From NCBI RefSeq assembly GCF_047971665.1, contig NZ_JBKEAA010000017.1, forward strand, positions 1 through 64,000: a stretch of 64,000 nt of DNA, written 5' to 3'. The notes under the pieces were generated by a model. The model was not told where the DNA came from, did no database searches, and saw nothing but the letters and a program-made list of their open reading frames with translations. Shown here in pieces: positions 1-8,419 of this stretch. The stretch comes from Castellaniella sp047971665. Lineage in GTDB: Bacteria; Pseudomonadota; Gammaproteobacteria; Burkholderiales; Burkholderiaceae_B. Made by a program: the position numbers and the translations under genes. How positions within the stretch are numbered: position 1 is the stretch's first letter; each line of letters begins with the position of its first letter.

Positions 1-2
1 AT

Positions 3-206
3 GCGCTCGTGGCAGTCGTCCACCAGCTTGATGGCCGGCGTGCGTCAAGGTCCGACGACGATGCGCCGGGGCACTCGCATCAGGTTTCCGGCATTTGGGA
101 TTCCGACAACGGTGATTTGGCCGGGAAGCCATGCGCGTGGTGTGCGCTGTGGCGTGAGGTCAAGGCACTCGTACAGGAACAGGGAGGCAGCGATGCATCC
201 CTATAA
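3..206 (+). CDS. Partial phage-type protein, C-terminal 67 residues
   Basis: This frame is open from the window edge and ends in TAA, so the 5' part lies outside. The visible piece has a CAWC pair and the stretch SGIWDSDNG, which looks like a small phage protein rather than random coding. I do not recognise a family. Its end overlaps the start of the methyltransferase gene by 14 nt, the close packing usual for phage early genes, and the methyltransferase ribosome binding site lies inside it. The competing frame, which would extend the methyltransferase upstream, is arginine-rich and less protein-like. Confidence 0.45.
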   Translation, partial: ALVAVVHQLDGRRASRSDDDAPGHSHQVSGIWDSDNGDLAGKPCAWCALWREVKALVQEQGGSDASL

Positions 207-744
207 ATCTCGCCCCATCGCTGATATGCACGTCTGGCTGACACCGCCAGATATCATTGGTCGCCTGGGCGACTTCGATCTTGACCCGTGCGCCGCACCA
301 AGCCCCCGTCCGTGGGATACCGCGTTGCGCCATATCGAACTGCCGGAGGATGGCTTGACCGCCGATTGGCGCGGTCGAGTCTGGCTTAATCCGCCCTTCG
401 GCGCCCACACTGCTGCATGGCTGGAGCGCATGGCCGCGCACGGCGACGGCATCGCGCTCGCGTTTGCCCGCACCGAGACTCGCATGTTCCAGAGATTCGT
501 GTGGCCCCGCGCCCATGCAGTGCTGTTTCTAGCTGGTCGTCCTCACTTTTATCGACACAACGGCGGTCGGGCGCCAGGAAATTCTGGCGGCCCCATCTGC
601 CTGATTGCCTACGGCGACATCAACCGAGCGGCACTGCGGAACAGCGGGATTCCTGGCGCCCTTGTAGAGACCAAAGAAATTGTTGGAGAACCTCATGATA
701 ACCAAAACTCACATCGCCCTGCCGCCGCTGCCAGACATGAGTAG
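193..744 (+). CDS. Phage DNA N-6-adenine methyltransferase (Dam family)
   Basis: This 183-residue protein matches phage-type adenine methyltransferases, which methylate adenine N6 using S-adenosylmethionine. Visible signatures are LTPPDII near residue 16, LDPCA at 30-34 (the cofactor-site region of this family) and the catalytic NPPF at 66-69. The C-terminal part GNSGGPICLIAYG is also typical. I chose the ATG at 193 because AGGGAGG lies just upstream and homology begins there. It sits in the right end of a phage-derived element with a DUF4224 gene and an integrase, so its likely role is protecting phage DNA or modifying host DNA. No restriction partner is visible in the window. Confidence 0.8.
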   Translation: MHPYKSRPIADMHVWLTPPDIIGRLGDFDLDPCAAPSPRPWDTALRHIELPEDGLTADWRGRVWLNPPFGAHTAAWLERMAAHGDGIALAFARTETRMFQRFVWPRAHAVLFLAGRPHFYRHNGGRAPGNSGGPICLIAYGDINRAALRNSGIPGALVETKEIVGEPHDNQNSHRPAAAARHE

Positions 745-811
745 CGGCGCTCTGAAGCTGGTATTCGAGGAATACGCCCGCGCAGCGAAGTGGCCTGAAC
801 AGATCAAATAA
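695..811 (+). CDS. Small phage protein, 38 residues, unknown function
   Basis: A short ORF begins at an ATG preceded by TTGGAG at good spacing and ends in TAA. It overlaps the methyltransferase end by 50 nt in another frame. The product starts MITKTHIALPPLPDM and has an amphipathic stretch, ALKLVFEEYARAAKW. No family is recognised. Support comes from the ribosome binding site, its position in a compact phage gene string and the terminator that follows at 850-870. It could be a chance ORF. Confidence 0.4.
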   Translation: MITKTHIALPPLPDMSSGALKLVFEEYARAAKWPEQIK

Positions 812-849
812 TCCGGGTCATCGAGACGACCCGGCAAGCATGGAACATA

Positions 850-870
850 CCCCGCTGATGCGGGGTTTTT
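850..870 (+). terminator. Rho-independent terminator after the methyltransferase genes
   Basis: CCCCGC, loop TGAT, GCGGGG, followed by TTTTT: a compact intrinsic terminator. It separates the methyltransferase transcript from the DUF4224-integrase pair. Confidence 0.75.
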
Positions 871-883
871 GTTGGGAGCGACT

Positions 884-1108
884 ATGCCAGGAGATTTGTA
901 CCTGACGCCTGCCGAGTTGTGCGGCCTGACGGGCTACAAGACCCGTCCCGGCGTATCAAAATGGCTGGAGCGCAATAGCTGGCCTCACGCCGGATGCGGA
1001 AAAGACGGCTGGCCGCGAGTGCTGCGGCAGTATCATGATGACCGGATGATGGGATTAGCGCCTGCTCGAAAGAAAGCGGCGCCCGAGCCCGCGTGGAGCG
1101 TGACATGA
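884..1108 (+). CDS. DUF4224-domain phage protein
   Basis: This is a 74-residue protein starting MPGDLYLTPAELCGLTGYK. The pattern L-T-x-x-E-L-x-x-L-T-G-Y followed by KWLERNSW is that of DUF4224, a small helix-turn-helix-like domain commonly encoded directly upstream of phage integrases. The ATG at 884 is supported by GGGAG about 6 nt upstream. An upstream TTG at 869 would add five residues but has no better ribosome site. Its stop overlaps the integrase start as ATGA, implying translational coupling. By position it may be an excisionase-like or regulatory partner, but that is inference. Confidence 0.7.
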   Translation: MPGDLYLTPAELCGLTGYKTRPGVSKWLERNSWPHAGCGKDGWPRVLRQYHDDRMMGLAPARKKAAPEPAWSVT

Positions 1109-2124
1109 CCGCCAAACGCACGAAAAATACCAAGCTGGGCCTGTTGCCGCGCATGGACGCACGGCGGCGCAAGGACGGCGGCTACACGTACCGATACCTG
1201 ACTTACGACCGCCAGTACATCAACCTGGGGCGCGACCGAGCCGACGCCATCCGGCAGGTGCTGGAATTCGAGCGTCGCGCGCCGACCACCGGCACCGTGC
1301 AGGAACTGGTCGCGGAATACCTGCAGAGCGCGAACTTCAAAAACGACATCGGCGCACGCACGCAGACGGACTACATCGGCTACAGCAAGCAGGTACTACG
1401 CATTTTCGGGGCCATGCAAGCGTCTGATGTCATGCCGCCGCACATCGCCCGCTACTTGCGCATCGAGCGGGCCAGCGCGCCATCACAGGCGAACAAGGAA
1501 ATGGCGATGCTGTCGAGCGCGTATCAATTCGGCATCGAAGCGGGCATGGTGGCGTCCAATCCCTGCCGGCAGGTCAGAAAGAACAAGGAGCGCCCGCGCA
1601 CCAGGTGCCCATCCTGGGCGGAAATCGAATCGTTCTGCATGACGGCCAAGGCCCGGGGCCCATCGTCCCACATCATCGGCCTGATGGCGAAATTCATCGC
1701 CCTGACCGGGCGGCGTCGAGCCGAGTTCATTCGCATGACAAAAGGCGATCTGACAGACGATGGTATCCGCGTGGTCTATGCCAAGGGCCGAGTTGATGAC
1801 CCGGTAAAACGCGGCCTGATCGAATGGTCGCCAGCGCTTCGCGCGGTCATCGATGAACTCAAGACCGTGGATCGGCCGGTAGGGTCAGTTTACTTGTGGA
1901 CGAATCGGGCCGGGCAGCCGTATACCGAGCAGGGTTTCAAAGCCATGTGGGCAAAGATCATGGGCACCTGGGGCGGTGAGCGATTCACTTTCCATGACCT
2001 ACGGGCCTACTACGTGAGCGTGATGGTCGAGCGACAGCAAAATCCGGAGACTCATGCGAACCCCGCGACAACGCGCAAGGTCTATGACCGCAGGCGGGTT
2101 GTAAAGATCAAATCCAGCGCCTAA
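1105..2124 (+). CDS. int: Tyrosine-type phage integrase
   Basis: This 339-residue protein is a site-specific tyrosine recombinase. A SAM-like DNA-binding domain covers roughly residues 60-160. The catalytic domain follows with TGRRRAEF (catalytic Arg near 204), HDLR at 297-300, a further His at 317 and the nucleophile Tyr327 in TTRKVYDRR. The start overlaps the DUF4224 stop as ATGA. The gene reads toward the element boundary, and a tRNA-His 3' duplicate lies about 105 nt after its stop. It is therefore the enzyme expected to have integrated this element at tRNA-His. All catalytic residues are present, so it looks intact. Confidence 0.9.
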   Translation: MTAKRTKNTKLGLLPRMDARRRKDGGYTYRYLTYDRQYINLGRDRADAIRQVLEFERRAPTTGTVQELVAEYLQSANFKNDIGARTQTDYIGYSKQVLRIFGAMQASDVMPPHIARYLRIERASAPSQANKEMAMLSSAYQFGIEAGMVASNPCRQVRKNKERPRTRCPSWAEIESFCMTAKARGPSSHIIGLMAKFIALTGRRRAEFIRMTKGDLTDDGIRVVYAKGRVDDPVKRGLIEWSPALRAVIDELKTVDRPVGSVYLWTNRAGQPYTEQGFKAMWAKIMGTWGGERFTFHDLRAYYVSVMVERQQNPETHANPATTRKVYDRRRVVKIKSSA

Positions 2125-2228
2125 AATCGTGGTGACAGACCTTCGGAAACCCGCATGAACTCTATGTGGTGTTTTCGATCCATGTCACCAAATTTGCCCC
2201 GAGAAGCGCTTAAACGCTGACGTTTATA

Positions 2229-2278
2229 CCGGATTGTGATTCCGGTTGTCGTGGGTTCGAGCCCCATCGGTCACCCCA
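2229..2278 (+). other. Attachment site: 3' half of tRNA-His (GTG) left by integration
   Basis: The 50 nt begin exactly at the 5' strand of the anticodon stem (CCGGA), then TTGTGAT with anticodon GTG, TCCGG, a T arm containing GTTCGAGC, the 3' acceptor strand CGGTCAC, discriminator C and CCA. The D arm and 5' acceptor strand are absent upstream, so it cannot fold as a tRNA. Such a truncated copy next to an integrase is the signature of att recombination in a tRNA gene. The intact tRNA-His should lie at the other end of the element, left of this window. The rest of 2125-2446 shows no gene. Confidence 0.85.
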
Positions 2279-2446
2279 GATTTTTTATCGCCGGGCCTGC
2301 CCCGGGACAAGAACGGCCACCCCGGCCAACAGCCGCCAAGAACGCGGTACGACAGTGAGGCTCCCGGATCGACCGGGCTGGCGGGGACGACCCCGCCCGA
2401 TTGCATCCACGCGGTGACGGCACCGCCGCAGCGGACCGCTTTCACC

Positions 2447-2875
2447 ATGCACATCCACGACCGCCCGTTATCCGAACGCGTCTTTCACGCGCTGACGTTC
2501 GAAATTCTCGCCATCTTCATTTCCGCCCCGCTGGCCGCCTGGCTCACCGGACACGGCGTCTTCGACATGGGCGTACTGACCGCCGTCATCGCCACGATCG
2601 CAGTGCTCTGGAACATGCTCTACAACTGGCTGTTCGACCGCCTGCAGGCGCGCGTCGGCTTCGACCGCACTTACAGTGTCCGGGTGGCGCATGCCTGCGG
2701 TTTCGAGGGCGGCCTGATCCTGATCGCCATCCCCTTCATCGCCTGGTGGCTGGGCATCTCGTTCTGGCAGGCCCTGCTGCTGGACATCGGCTTCGTGCTG
2801 TTCTATCTGCCCTATGGCTTTCTTTTCAACCTGGGGTATGACAAGATTCGGCAGAATCTGATCACCACTGACTGA
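2447..2875 (+). CDS. PACE-family multidrug efflux protein
   Basis: This 142-residue membrane protein belongs to the proteobacterial antimicrobial compound efflux (PACE) family, with two tandem bacterial transmembrane pair domains and four helices. Repeat one begins near SERVFHALTFEI with WNMLYNWLFDR after helix 2. Repeat two carries YSVRVAHACGFEGG and ends with YGFLFNLGYDK, the mirrored signature. Family members such as AceI export biocides like chlorhexidine by proton exchange. The ATG at 2447 is chosen because family homology begins at MHIHDRPLSERV; longer in-frame starts run into the att site. It is the first intact host gene after the element boundary. Confidence 0.85.
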   Translation: MHIHDRPLSERVFHALTFEILAIFISAPLAAWLTGHGVFDMGVLTAVIATIAVLWNMLYNWLFDRLQARVGFDRTYSVRVAHACGFEGGLILIAIPFIAWWLGISFWQALLLDIGFVLFYLPYGFLFNLGYDKIRQNLITTD

Positions 2876-2913
2876 CGGTCCGGCAGCGCGTCCGGACACT
2901 ACGGAAACGCCCC

Positions 2914-3147
2914 ATGAACACGCCTCTGGACGCAATGCCGGCTCCCCAGGCCCCCGACTGGTCCCTGGCCCCCGAGGGCTGGGACTGGTCCGCGCAAGAC
3001 GCGGACGGGCGCTGGTACTGGTATCGCACCGAACCCGTGCCCGGCATCGGCGGCGGCGTCTGGCGCTCGAATTCCCGCAACCAGCAATACGCCGCCACCG
3101 GCCAGCCCAATCCGGACTGGTTCGATTCCCTGCGGCACCGGCCATGA
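2914..3147 (+). CDS. Small conserved-type hypothetical protein upstream of cls
   Basis: This 77-residue protein is rich in Trp, Pro and Asp, with motifs APEGWDWSAQDADGRW and WYWYRTEPVPG. There is no signal peptide or membrane segment. No family is recognised. Its stop overlaps the start of the cardiolipin synthase gene as ATGA, so the two are likely translated together. It may be a small cytoplasmic partner, but nothing in the sequence proves a role. The ribosome site is poor (ACGGAAACG). Confidence 0.6.
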   Translation: MNTPLDAMPAPQAPDWSLAPEGWDWSAQDADGRWYWYRTEPVPGIGGGVWRSNSRNQQYAATGQPNPDWFDSLRHRP

Positions 3148-4598
3148 ACGCGCTGGCCGATTTCCTCCAGGCCTACTGGCCACATCTGACGGCCCTGCTC
3201 TCGCTGGCCTTCAGTCTGGCCGTCGCGGCCCAGGCGGCCATGCACAAGAACGATGTCCGCGCGGCCATCGCCTGGGTCGGCGTCATCCTGATGTCGCCTT
3301 TCGTGGGCGCCCTCCTGTATCTGGTCGCGGGGATCAACCGCATCCGCCGCGACCAGATGTCCACCCAGCGCAGCCTTCTGATCAAGGACTACGTCGACAG
3401 CGCGCACCCGACCTTCGGTGACGTCGGACCGATCTCCGCCCCGCAGTTCGCCTCGCTGCGGGTGCTGTGCGATCAGGTCGGCCGGTTTCCGCTGCAGGAC
3501 GGCAACCACATCACCCTGCTCGACAGCGGCGACCAGGCCTATCCCGCCATGCTGCACGCCATCGACGAGGCCGACCACTGCATCGCGCTCCAGAGCTACA
3601 TCTTCGACCATGACCGCATCGGCCTGCGCTTTGTCGATGCCCTCAAGCGCGCCCAGGCGCGCGGCGTCGAGATCCGGGTGCTGATCGACGCCATCGGCGC
3701 GCGCTATTCGCGCCCGCCCATCCTGCGCCTGCTGGAACGCAACAGCATCCGCACCGACCGGTTCATGACCAATCCCCTGGGCCTGCGCACGGTCTACGCC
3801 AACCTGCGCAGCCACCGCAAGATCCTGTTCATCGACGGCCACCTGGGCTTCACGGGCGGCATGAACATCCGCGAAAGCTTCATGGCGTCCCTGACCGGAC
3901 GACGCGCCGACATCGACACGCATTTCCGTATCGAGGGCCCGCTGGCCACCCAATTGTTCGCCGTCTTTGCCAATGACTGGGAATTCGCCACCAAAGAACG
4001 CCTGCAGATCGAGGACTGGGTCCGGGTCACCCCGCGGGCGCCCGCGCCGCAGGTTCCGGCGCGCTGCATCCGCAGCGGTCCCGACCGGTTCATCGCAGCC
4101 ACGCACCGCGTGCTGCTGGGCGCCCTGGCCGTGGCGCAGCACCATGTGCGCATCCAGTCTCCCTACTTCCTGCCCGACCAGATCCTGATCGGCGCGCTGA
4201 ACACGGCTGCCCGCCGCGGCATCCAGGTGGACATCGTGATCCCCGGACGCAACAACCTGCGCCTGGTGAACTACGCCATGACCGCCCAGCTGGCCCAGGT
4301 CATCGAGGCCGGCTGCCGCGTCTGGCGCTGCCACAAGAACTTCGACCACTCCAAGCTGCTCACCATCGACGACGCCTGGTCCTATGTAGGCTCCTCCAAC
4401 ATGGATCCCCGCAGCCTGCGGCTGAATTTCGAACTCGACATGGAGATCTACGACCGCCCCCTGGCCGAACAGATCGCGCAACGCATCGACGCGGATATCG
4501 AACGATCCAAACCCGTGACCCTCGAATCCCTGAAGGCCCTGCCCTACCTGAAGCAACTGCGCAACCGGATCATCTGGCTGGCAAGCCCCTATCTCTGA
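3144..4598 (+). CDS. cls: Cardiolipin synthase
   Basis: This 484-residue membrane protein condenses phosphatidylglycerol molecules to cardiolipin. Two N-terminal helices (about residues 10-65) carry the PLDc_N region. Two phospholipase D catalytic motifs follow: HRKILFIDGHLGFTGGMN and HSKLLTIDDAWSYVGSSNMD, each with the H-x-K-x4-D core. Length matches ClsA-type enzymes. The gene overlaps the preceding small ORF by 4 nt. About 100 nt of sequence without a visible intrinsic terminator separates it from the next gene. Confidence 0.92.
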   Translation: MNALADFLQAYWPHLTALLSLAFSLAVAAQAAMHKNDVRAAIAWVGVILMSPFVGALLYLVAGINRIRRDQMSTQRSLLIKDYVDSAHPTFGDVGPISAPQFASLRVLCDQVGRFPLQDGNHITLLDSGDQAYPAMLHAIDEADHCIALQSYIFDHDRIGLRFVDALKRAQARGVEIRVLIDAIGARYSRPPILRLLERNSIRTDRFMTNPLGLRTVYANLRSHRKILFIDGHLGFTGGMNIRESFMASLTGRRADIDTHFRIEGPLATQLFAVFANDWEFATKERLQIEDWVRVTPRAPAPQVPARCIRSGPDRFIAATHRVLLGALAVAQHHVRIQSPYFLPDQILIGALNTAARRGIQVDIVIPGRNNLRLVNYAMTAQLAQVIEAGCRVWRCHKNFDHSKLLTIDDAWSYVGSSNMDPRSLRLNFELDMEIYDRPLAEQIAQRIDADIERSKPVTLESLKALPYLKQLRNRIIWLASPYL

Positions 4599-4703
4599 GG
4601 CCCCGCCCGCCCGGCCTCCGCGCTGCGCCGGCACCGCGCCGGAGCCGACGACGCACCGGCGTATGATGACACCTGTCCCACCTTTGCGCAGGAGTCCGAT
4701 TTC

Positions 4704-5909
4704 ATGAACCCGTCCCGGCCCGATTCCCACGACATGCCCTGGCACGAACAGACCCTGGTGCTGCATGGCGATGCCGTCTGCGGCCAGGGGGCCGACGTGG
4801 TCTCGCCGATCCACTACAGCGCCACCTTCCGCGCCGAAACCGCCGAACAGTTCTCGGAAATGGCCACCACCGTGCGGCCCGCGACCTTCTACACGCGCCA
4901 CGGCAACCCGGTCAACAAGCGCGTCGAGGCCATCCTCGCCAGTCTGGAAGGCACCGAAAGCGCCTTGCTCACGGGTTCGGGCATGGGCGCCATCTGCACC
5001 ACCATCCTGGCGCTGCTCAAGGCCGGCGACCACGTGGTCGCCCAGGAACGCCTCTACATGAGCACGGCCAAGCTGTTCTCGGAGGTGCTGACCCGCTACG
5101 GCGTGCAGGTCAGCTTTTTTGACCAGACGGACCTGGACAGCCTGCGCGCCGCGCTGCGGCCAAACACCCGACTGATCATGGTGGAGACGCCGGTCAACCC
5201 CAGCCTGTCCATCACGGATCTGGCCGCGGTGGCCGACATCGCCCGGCCGCGCGGCATCCTGACCGTGGCCGACAACACCTTCGCCTCGCCGCTGAACCAG
5301 CGTCCGCACGACCTGGGCATCGACATCGTGGTGCACAGCGCCACCAAATATCTGGGCGGCCACCACGACCTGATGGCAGGCGCCATCTGCTGCAGCGACG
5401 CCTTGGCCGAAACCATCTGGAAAATGCACGTCACCCTGGGCGCGGTGCTCTCGCCCATGGATGCCTGGCTACTGCTGCGCGGCCTGCGCACGTTGTCGCT
5501 GCGCATGGAACGCATCAACGCCAACGCCCTGGCGCTGGCGCGCTGGCTGGAGACCCGGCCGGAAGTCGAACAGGTCTTCTATCCCGGCCTGGAGAGCCAT
5601 CCGCAGCACGCCCTGGCGGCGCGTCAGATGCGCGGCTTCGGGGCCGTGGTGGCCTATTCGATCCGGGGCGGCTATGCCGCCACCCAGCGCTTCGTCACCG
5701 CGCTGCGACTGGCGACCCAGGCCGTCAGCCTGGGCGGCGTCGAGACCCTGGCCGTGCACACCGCCTCCATGTGGGCCAGTTCCATGACCGAAGCCGACAT
5801 GCAGGCCGCCGGCATAGAACCGAACTTCGTCCGCATGTCGATCGGCGTGGAACACGTCGATGACCTCAAAGCCGACCTGGCCCAGGCGCTGAATGAGGCA
5901 GGACGATAA
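4704..5909 (+). CDS. PLP-dependent Cys/Met metabolism enzyme (gamma-family)
   Basis: This 401-residue protein belongs to the family of cystathionine gamma-synthase, cystathionine lyases, O-acylhomoserine sulfhydrylases and methionine gamma-lyase. The PLP lysine is K215 in SATKYLGGHHDLMAG. The GSGMGAI phosphate loop and YTRHGNPVNKRVE also fit. The motif corresponding to LYGCT in methionine gamma-lyase reads RLYMSTA here, so the reactive Cys of that enzyme is missing and that activity should not be assumed. The ATG has AGGAG upstream. Its TAA stop lies inside the palindrome at 5904-5933. The exact reaction cannot be told from sequence alone. Confidence 0.8.
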   Translation: MNPSRPDSHDMPWHEQTLVLHGDAVCGQGADVVSPIHYSATFRAETAEQFSEMATTVRPATFYTRHGNPVNKRVEAILASLEGTESALLTGSGMGAICTTILALLKAGDHVVAQERLYMSTAKLFSEVLTRYGVQVSFFDQTDLDSLRAALRPNTRLIMVETPVNPSLSITDLAAVADIARPRGILTVADNTFASPLNQRPHDLGIDIVVHSATKYLGGHHDLMAGAICCSDALAETIWKMHVTLGAVLSPMDAWLLLRGLRTLSLRMERINANALALARWLETRPEVEQVFYPGLESHPQHALAARQMRGFGAVVAYSIRGGYAATQRFVTALRLATQAVSLGGVETLAVHTASMWASSMTEADMQAAGIEPNFVRMSIGVEHVDDLKADLAQALNEAGR

Positions 5910-5933
5910 ACGGTCCCTGCGGACCGTTTATCG
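5904..5933. repeat. Perfect 13-bp palindrome at convergent gene ends
   Basis: CGATAAACGGTCC, loop CTGC, GGACCGTTTATCG. It includes the stop codon of the upstream gene and lies between convergent genes, so it probably acts as a bidirectional terminator or mRNA 3' stabiliser. The core GGTCC-CTGC-GGACC is shared with the longer palindromes at 15903, 19852 and 30087. Confidence 0.7.
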
Positions 5934-5948
5934 CCCACTGGTCCACAG

Positions 5949-6428
5949 CTAGTTCAATCCGGCCCTGTCCAGCCCGTACAGGGCATCAGCCGAACCCGGC
6001 ACCGGCTGGAACGCCACCCCCAGGCGATTCCAGCCGTTGATGGCCACGACCAGAAAGCTCAGGTCGGCCAGTTCCTTTTCCGACAGGTGTGCGCGCGCAC
6101 GTTCGAACAACGCATCGGACACGCCCTCGGGCGACAGCCGCGTCAGGGCCTCGGTCCATTCCAGAATGGCCTTTTCCCGGGCCGTGAACAGGGGCGACTC
6201 GCGCCATACCGCGACATGATGCAGGCGCAGTTCGCGCTCGCCCTGAATCCTGGCCTCCTTGACGTGCATGTCGACGCAAAAGGCGCAGCCGTTGATCTGC
6301 GATGCCCGCAGCGTCACCAGATGACCGATTTCAGCCAGAAAGGGATTGGCATGCAGCAGCTGGCTGAATTCGCTGTAATGACGTGCGGCTTCGGGTGAAG
6401 CCTGAAAATAATTCAGACGTTGGGTCAT
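5949..6428 (-). CDS. AhpD-like carboxymuconolactone decarboxylase-family protein
   Basis: This 159-residue protein has the alkylhydroperoxidase AhpD core: INGCAFCVDMHVKEA with the redox CxxC pair and downstream His. Proteins of this type are small helical disulfide reductases or peroxidases. The N-terminal sequence MTQRLNYFQASPEA and WNRLGVAFQPVP near the end match the common CMD subfamily, often found alone or near ECF sigma factor genes. It is convergent with the PLP enzyme and separated from actP by about 270 nt, so it is probably monocistronic. Substrate is unknown. Confidence 0.8.
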   Translation of the reverse strand: MTQRLNYFQASPEAARHYSEFSQLLHANPFLAEIGHLVTLRASQINGCAFCVDMHVKEARIQGERELRLHHVAVWRESPLFTAREKAILEWTEALTRLSPEGVSDALFERARAHLSEKELADLSFLVVAINGWNRLGVAFQPVPGSADALYGLDRAGLN

Positions 6429-6577
6429 GGTCAGGCGCTTCCTGGAAAGACAAGAGAAGAATGTCCCGTCATTTTGCGCCGTTTTGACGCGGAACGCGTC
6501 CTGCGGGATTCAGCCGGGCTGCCCCTCATGCGCGCCCTTCACGAGGCGGCCGCCCCACTTGAGGCCCGCCCCACGGC

Positions 6578-6617
6578 AAAAGAAACACCCCGGCGGCCGA
6601 TCAGGACCGTCGGGGTG
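6578..6617 (-). terminator. Intrinsic terminator downstream of actP
   Basis: On the minus strand CACCCCGACGG, a 10-nt loop, CCGCCGGGGTG (one mismatch) and TTTCTTTT. It lies about 85 nt beyond the actP stop. The remaining 6429-6577 sequence shows nothing recognisable. Confidence 0.65.
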
Positions 6618-6700
6618 CGAGAGCCCCGGGATAGCAACAGGCAGCGCCCGCCCGGGGAAAACAGCGGGATGGCGGCGGAGCCCGGCCGCCATCCGGACGA

Positions 6701-8419
6701 TCAGTGCGCGCTGGCGGCAGCGGCGCCGATCCCGGTTTCGCTGCGCACGGTCTGCGCCTCGAAACCGGCCCGGTCGATGCGGCCGCGCTCGCTGTTGTCC
6801 GTCACGGAGAACAGCCAGATCGACACAAAACCGATCGTCATGGAGAACAGCGCCGGAGACGCATAGGGGAACCAGGCCGAACCCGCCGGATTGCCCAGCG
6901 TGGCCTCCCAGACGGACGGCGACACCACCGTCAGGCCCACGGCGCTGATCAGGCCGGCAAAGCCGCCGATCATCGCGCCACGCGTGGTGCAGCCCTTCCA
7001 CAGCACCGACATGAACAGCACCGGGAAATTCGCCGAAGCCGCCACGGCGAAGGCCAGCGACACCATGAAGGCGATGTTCTGTTTCTCGAACGCGATCCCC
7101 AGCGCCACGGCGATGATCCCGAGGATGACCGTGGTGATCTTGGCGACCTTCATCTCCTGTTCGCGGGTGGCATGACCGTCCTTGACCAGGGTGGCATAGA
7201 TATCGTGCGACACGGCGGAGGTGCCCGACAGCGTCAGACCGGCCACCACCGCCAGGATCGTGGCGAAGGCCACAGCCGACATGAAGCCCAGGAACACATT
7301 GCCGCCCACGGCGTCGGCCAGGTGCACCGCAGCCATGTTGCCGCCGCCGATCAGCGCGCCGGCCGCATCCAGGAACTGAGGATTGGTGGACACCATCACG
7401 ATGGCGCCGAAGCCGATGATGAAGGTCAGGATGTAGAAATAGCCGATCCAGGACGTGGCCCAGAACACGGACTTGCGGGCCTCGCGCGCATCAGGCACGG
7501 TGAAGAAGCGCATCAGGATGTGCGGCAGACCGGCAGTGCCGAACATCAGCGCCATGCCGAAGGAAATGGCGCTGATCGGATCCTTGATGAAATTGCCCGG
7601 ACCCATGATGGACTGTCCCAGAATGCCCGCCTGCGCGGCATCCTTGCCGGCCGTCAGGGCAGCCTGCGTCTTGACCTCTACCGCAGCGGCGAACAGGCGC
7701 TCCGGCGAAAAGCCGTAATGCCCCAGCACCATCAGCGCCATGAAGGTCGCGCCGCCCAGCAGCAGGGTCGCCTTGATGATCTGCACCCAGGTGGTGGCCG
7801 TCATGCCGCCGAACAGCACGTAGACCATCATCAGCACGCCGACCACGACCACCGCGATCCAGTATTCCAGGCCGAACAGCAGCTTGATCAACTGGCCGGC
7901 GCCGACCATCTGGGCGATCAGGTAGAACGCCACCACCACCAGGGTGCCCGACGCCGCGAAGGCGCGGATCGGCCCCTGCTTGAAGCGGTAAGCCGCCACA
8001 TCGGCAAAAGTGAACTTGCCCAGGTTGCGCAGCCGCTCGGCCATCAGGAAGGTCAGGATCGGCCAGCCCACCAGGAAGCCGATGGAATAGATCAGGCCAT
8101 CATAGCCATTGATCATCACGGCGGCGGAAATCCCCAGGAACGAGGCGGCGGACATGTAGTCCCCGGCAATCGCCAGACCGTTCTGGAAACCGGTGATGCC
8201 CCCGCCGGCGGTGTAGAAATCGGCGGTGGAGCGGGTCCGGGACGCCGCCCATTTCGTGATCCACAACGTCAGGAGCACGAACAGACTGAACATCGCGATG
8301 GCGGTCCAGTTGGTGGGCTGCTTCTGCAATTCGCCCAGGTCGCCGCCCGCGGCCAGCGCGGTCGAGGCCAGGGTCGCCAGGCTCAGCGCGCTCAGGGCGC
8401 GCACAGTCATGCGGTTCAT
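6701..8419 (-). CDS. actP: Acetate/solute:sodium symporter ActP
   Basis: This 572-residue protein of the sodium:solute symporter family has about 13 membrane helices and an N-terminal signal-like segment ending TALAAGG. Motifs include DFYTAGGGITGFQNGLAIAGDYMS split over helix 1, and the AGLPHILMRFFTVPDAREAR loop typical of ActP (YjcG). Family members import acetate and other short-chain acids. The start overlaps the stop of the DUF485 gene as ATGA, the usual yjcH-actP arrangement, so co-translation is expected. No acs gene is adjacent, though an AMP-forming ligase lies 6 kb away. Confidence 0.88.
   Translation of the reverse strand: MNRMTVRALSALSLATLASTALAAGGDLGELQKQPTNWTAIAMFSLFVLLTLWITKWAASRTRSTADFYTAGGGITGFQNGLAIAGDYMSAASFLGISAAVMINGYDGLIYSIGFLVGWPILTFLMAERLRNLGKFTFADVAAYRFKQGPIRAFAASGTLVVVAFYLIAQMVGAGQLIKLLFGLEYWIAVVVVGVLMMVYVLFGGMTATTWVQIIKATLLLGGATFMALMVLGHYGFSPERLFAAAVEVKTQAALTAGKDAAQAGILGQSIMGPGNFIKDPISAISFGMALMFGTAGLPHILMRFFTVPDAREARKSVFWATSWIGYFYILTFIIGFGAIVMVSTNPQFLDAAGALIGGGNMAAVHLADAVGGNVFLGFMSAVAFATILAVVAGLTLSGTSAVSHDIYATLVKDGHATREQEMKVAKITTVILGIIAVALGIAFEKQNIAFMVSLAFAVAASANFPVLFMSVLWKGCTTRGAMIGGFAGLISAVGLTVVSPSVWEATLGNPAGSAWFPYASPALFSMTIGFVSIWLFSVTDNSERGRIDRAGFEAQTVRSETGIGAAAASAH

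Noticed and set aside
2229..2278. Functional tRNA-His
   Set aside because: D arm and 5' acceptor strand are missing, so only the 3' half is present.
2862..5429. Very long open frame on the minus strand opposite cls and the PLP enzyme
   Set aside because: Low-complexity Gly/Ala/Asp/His composition typical of antisense to GC-rich genes; the plus-strand genes have clear family motifs.
4704..5909. Methionine gamma-lyase
   Set aside because: The LYGCT-type Cys motif is replaced by LYMST, so only the broader family can be assigned.
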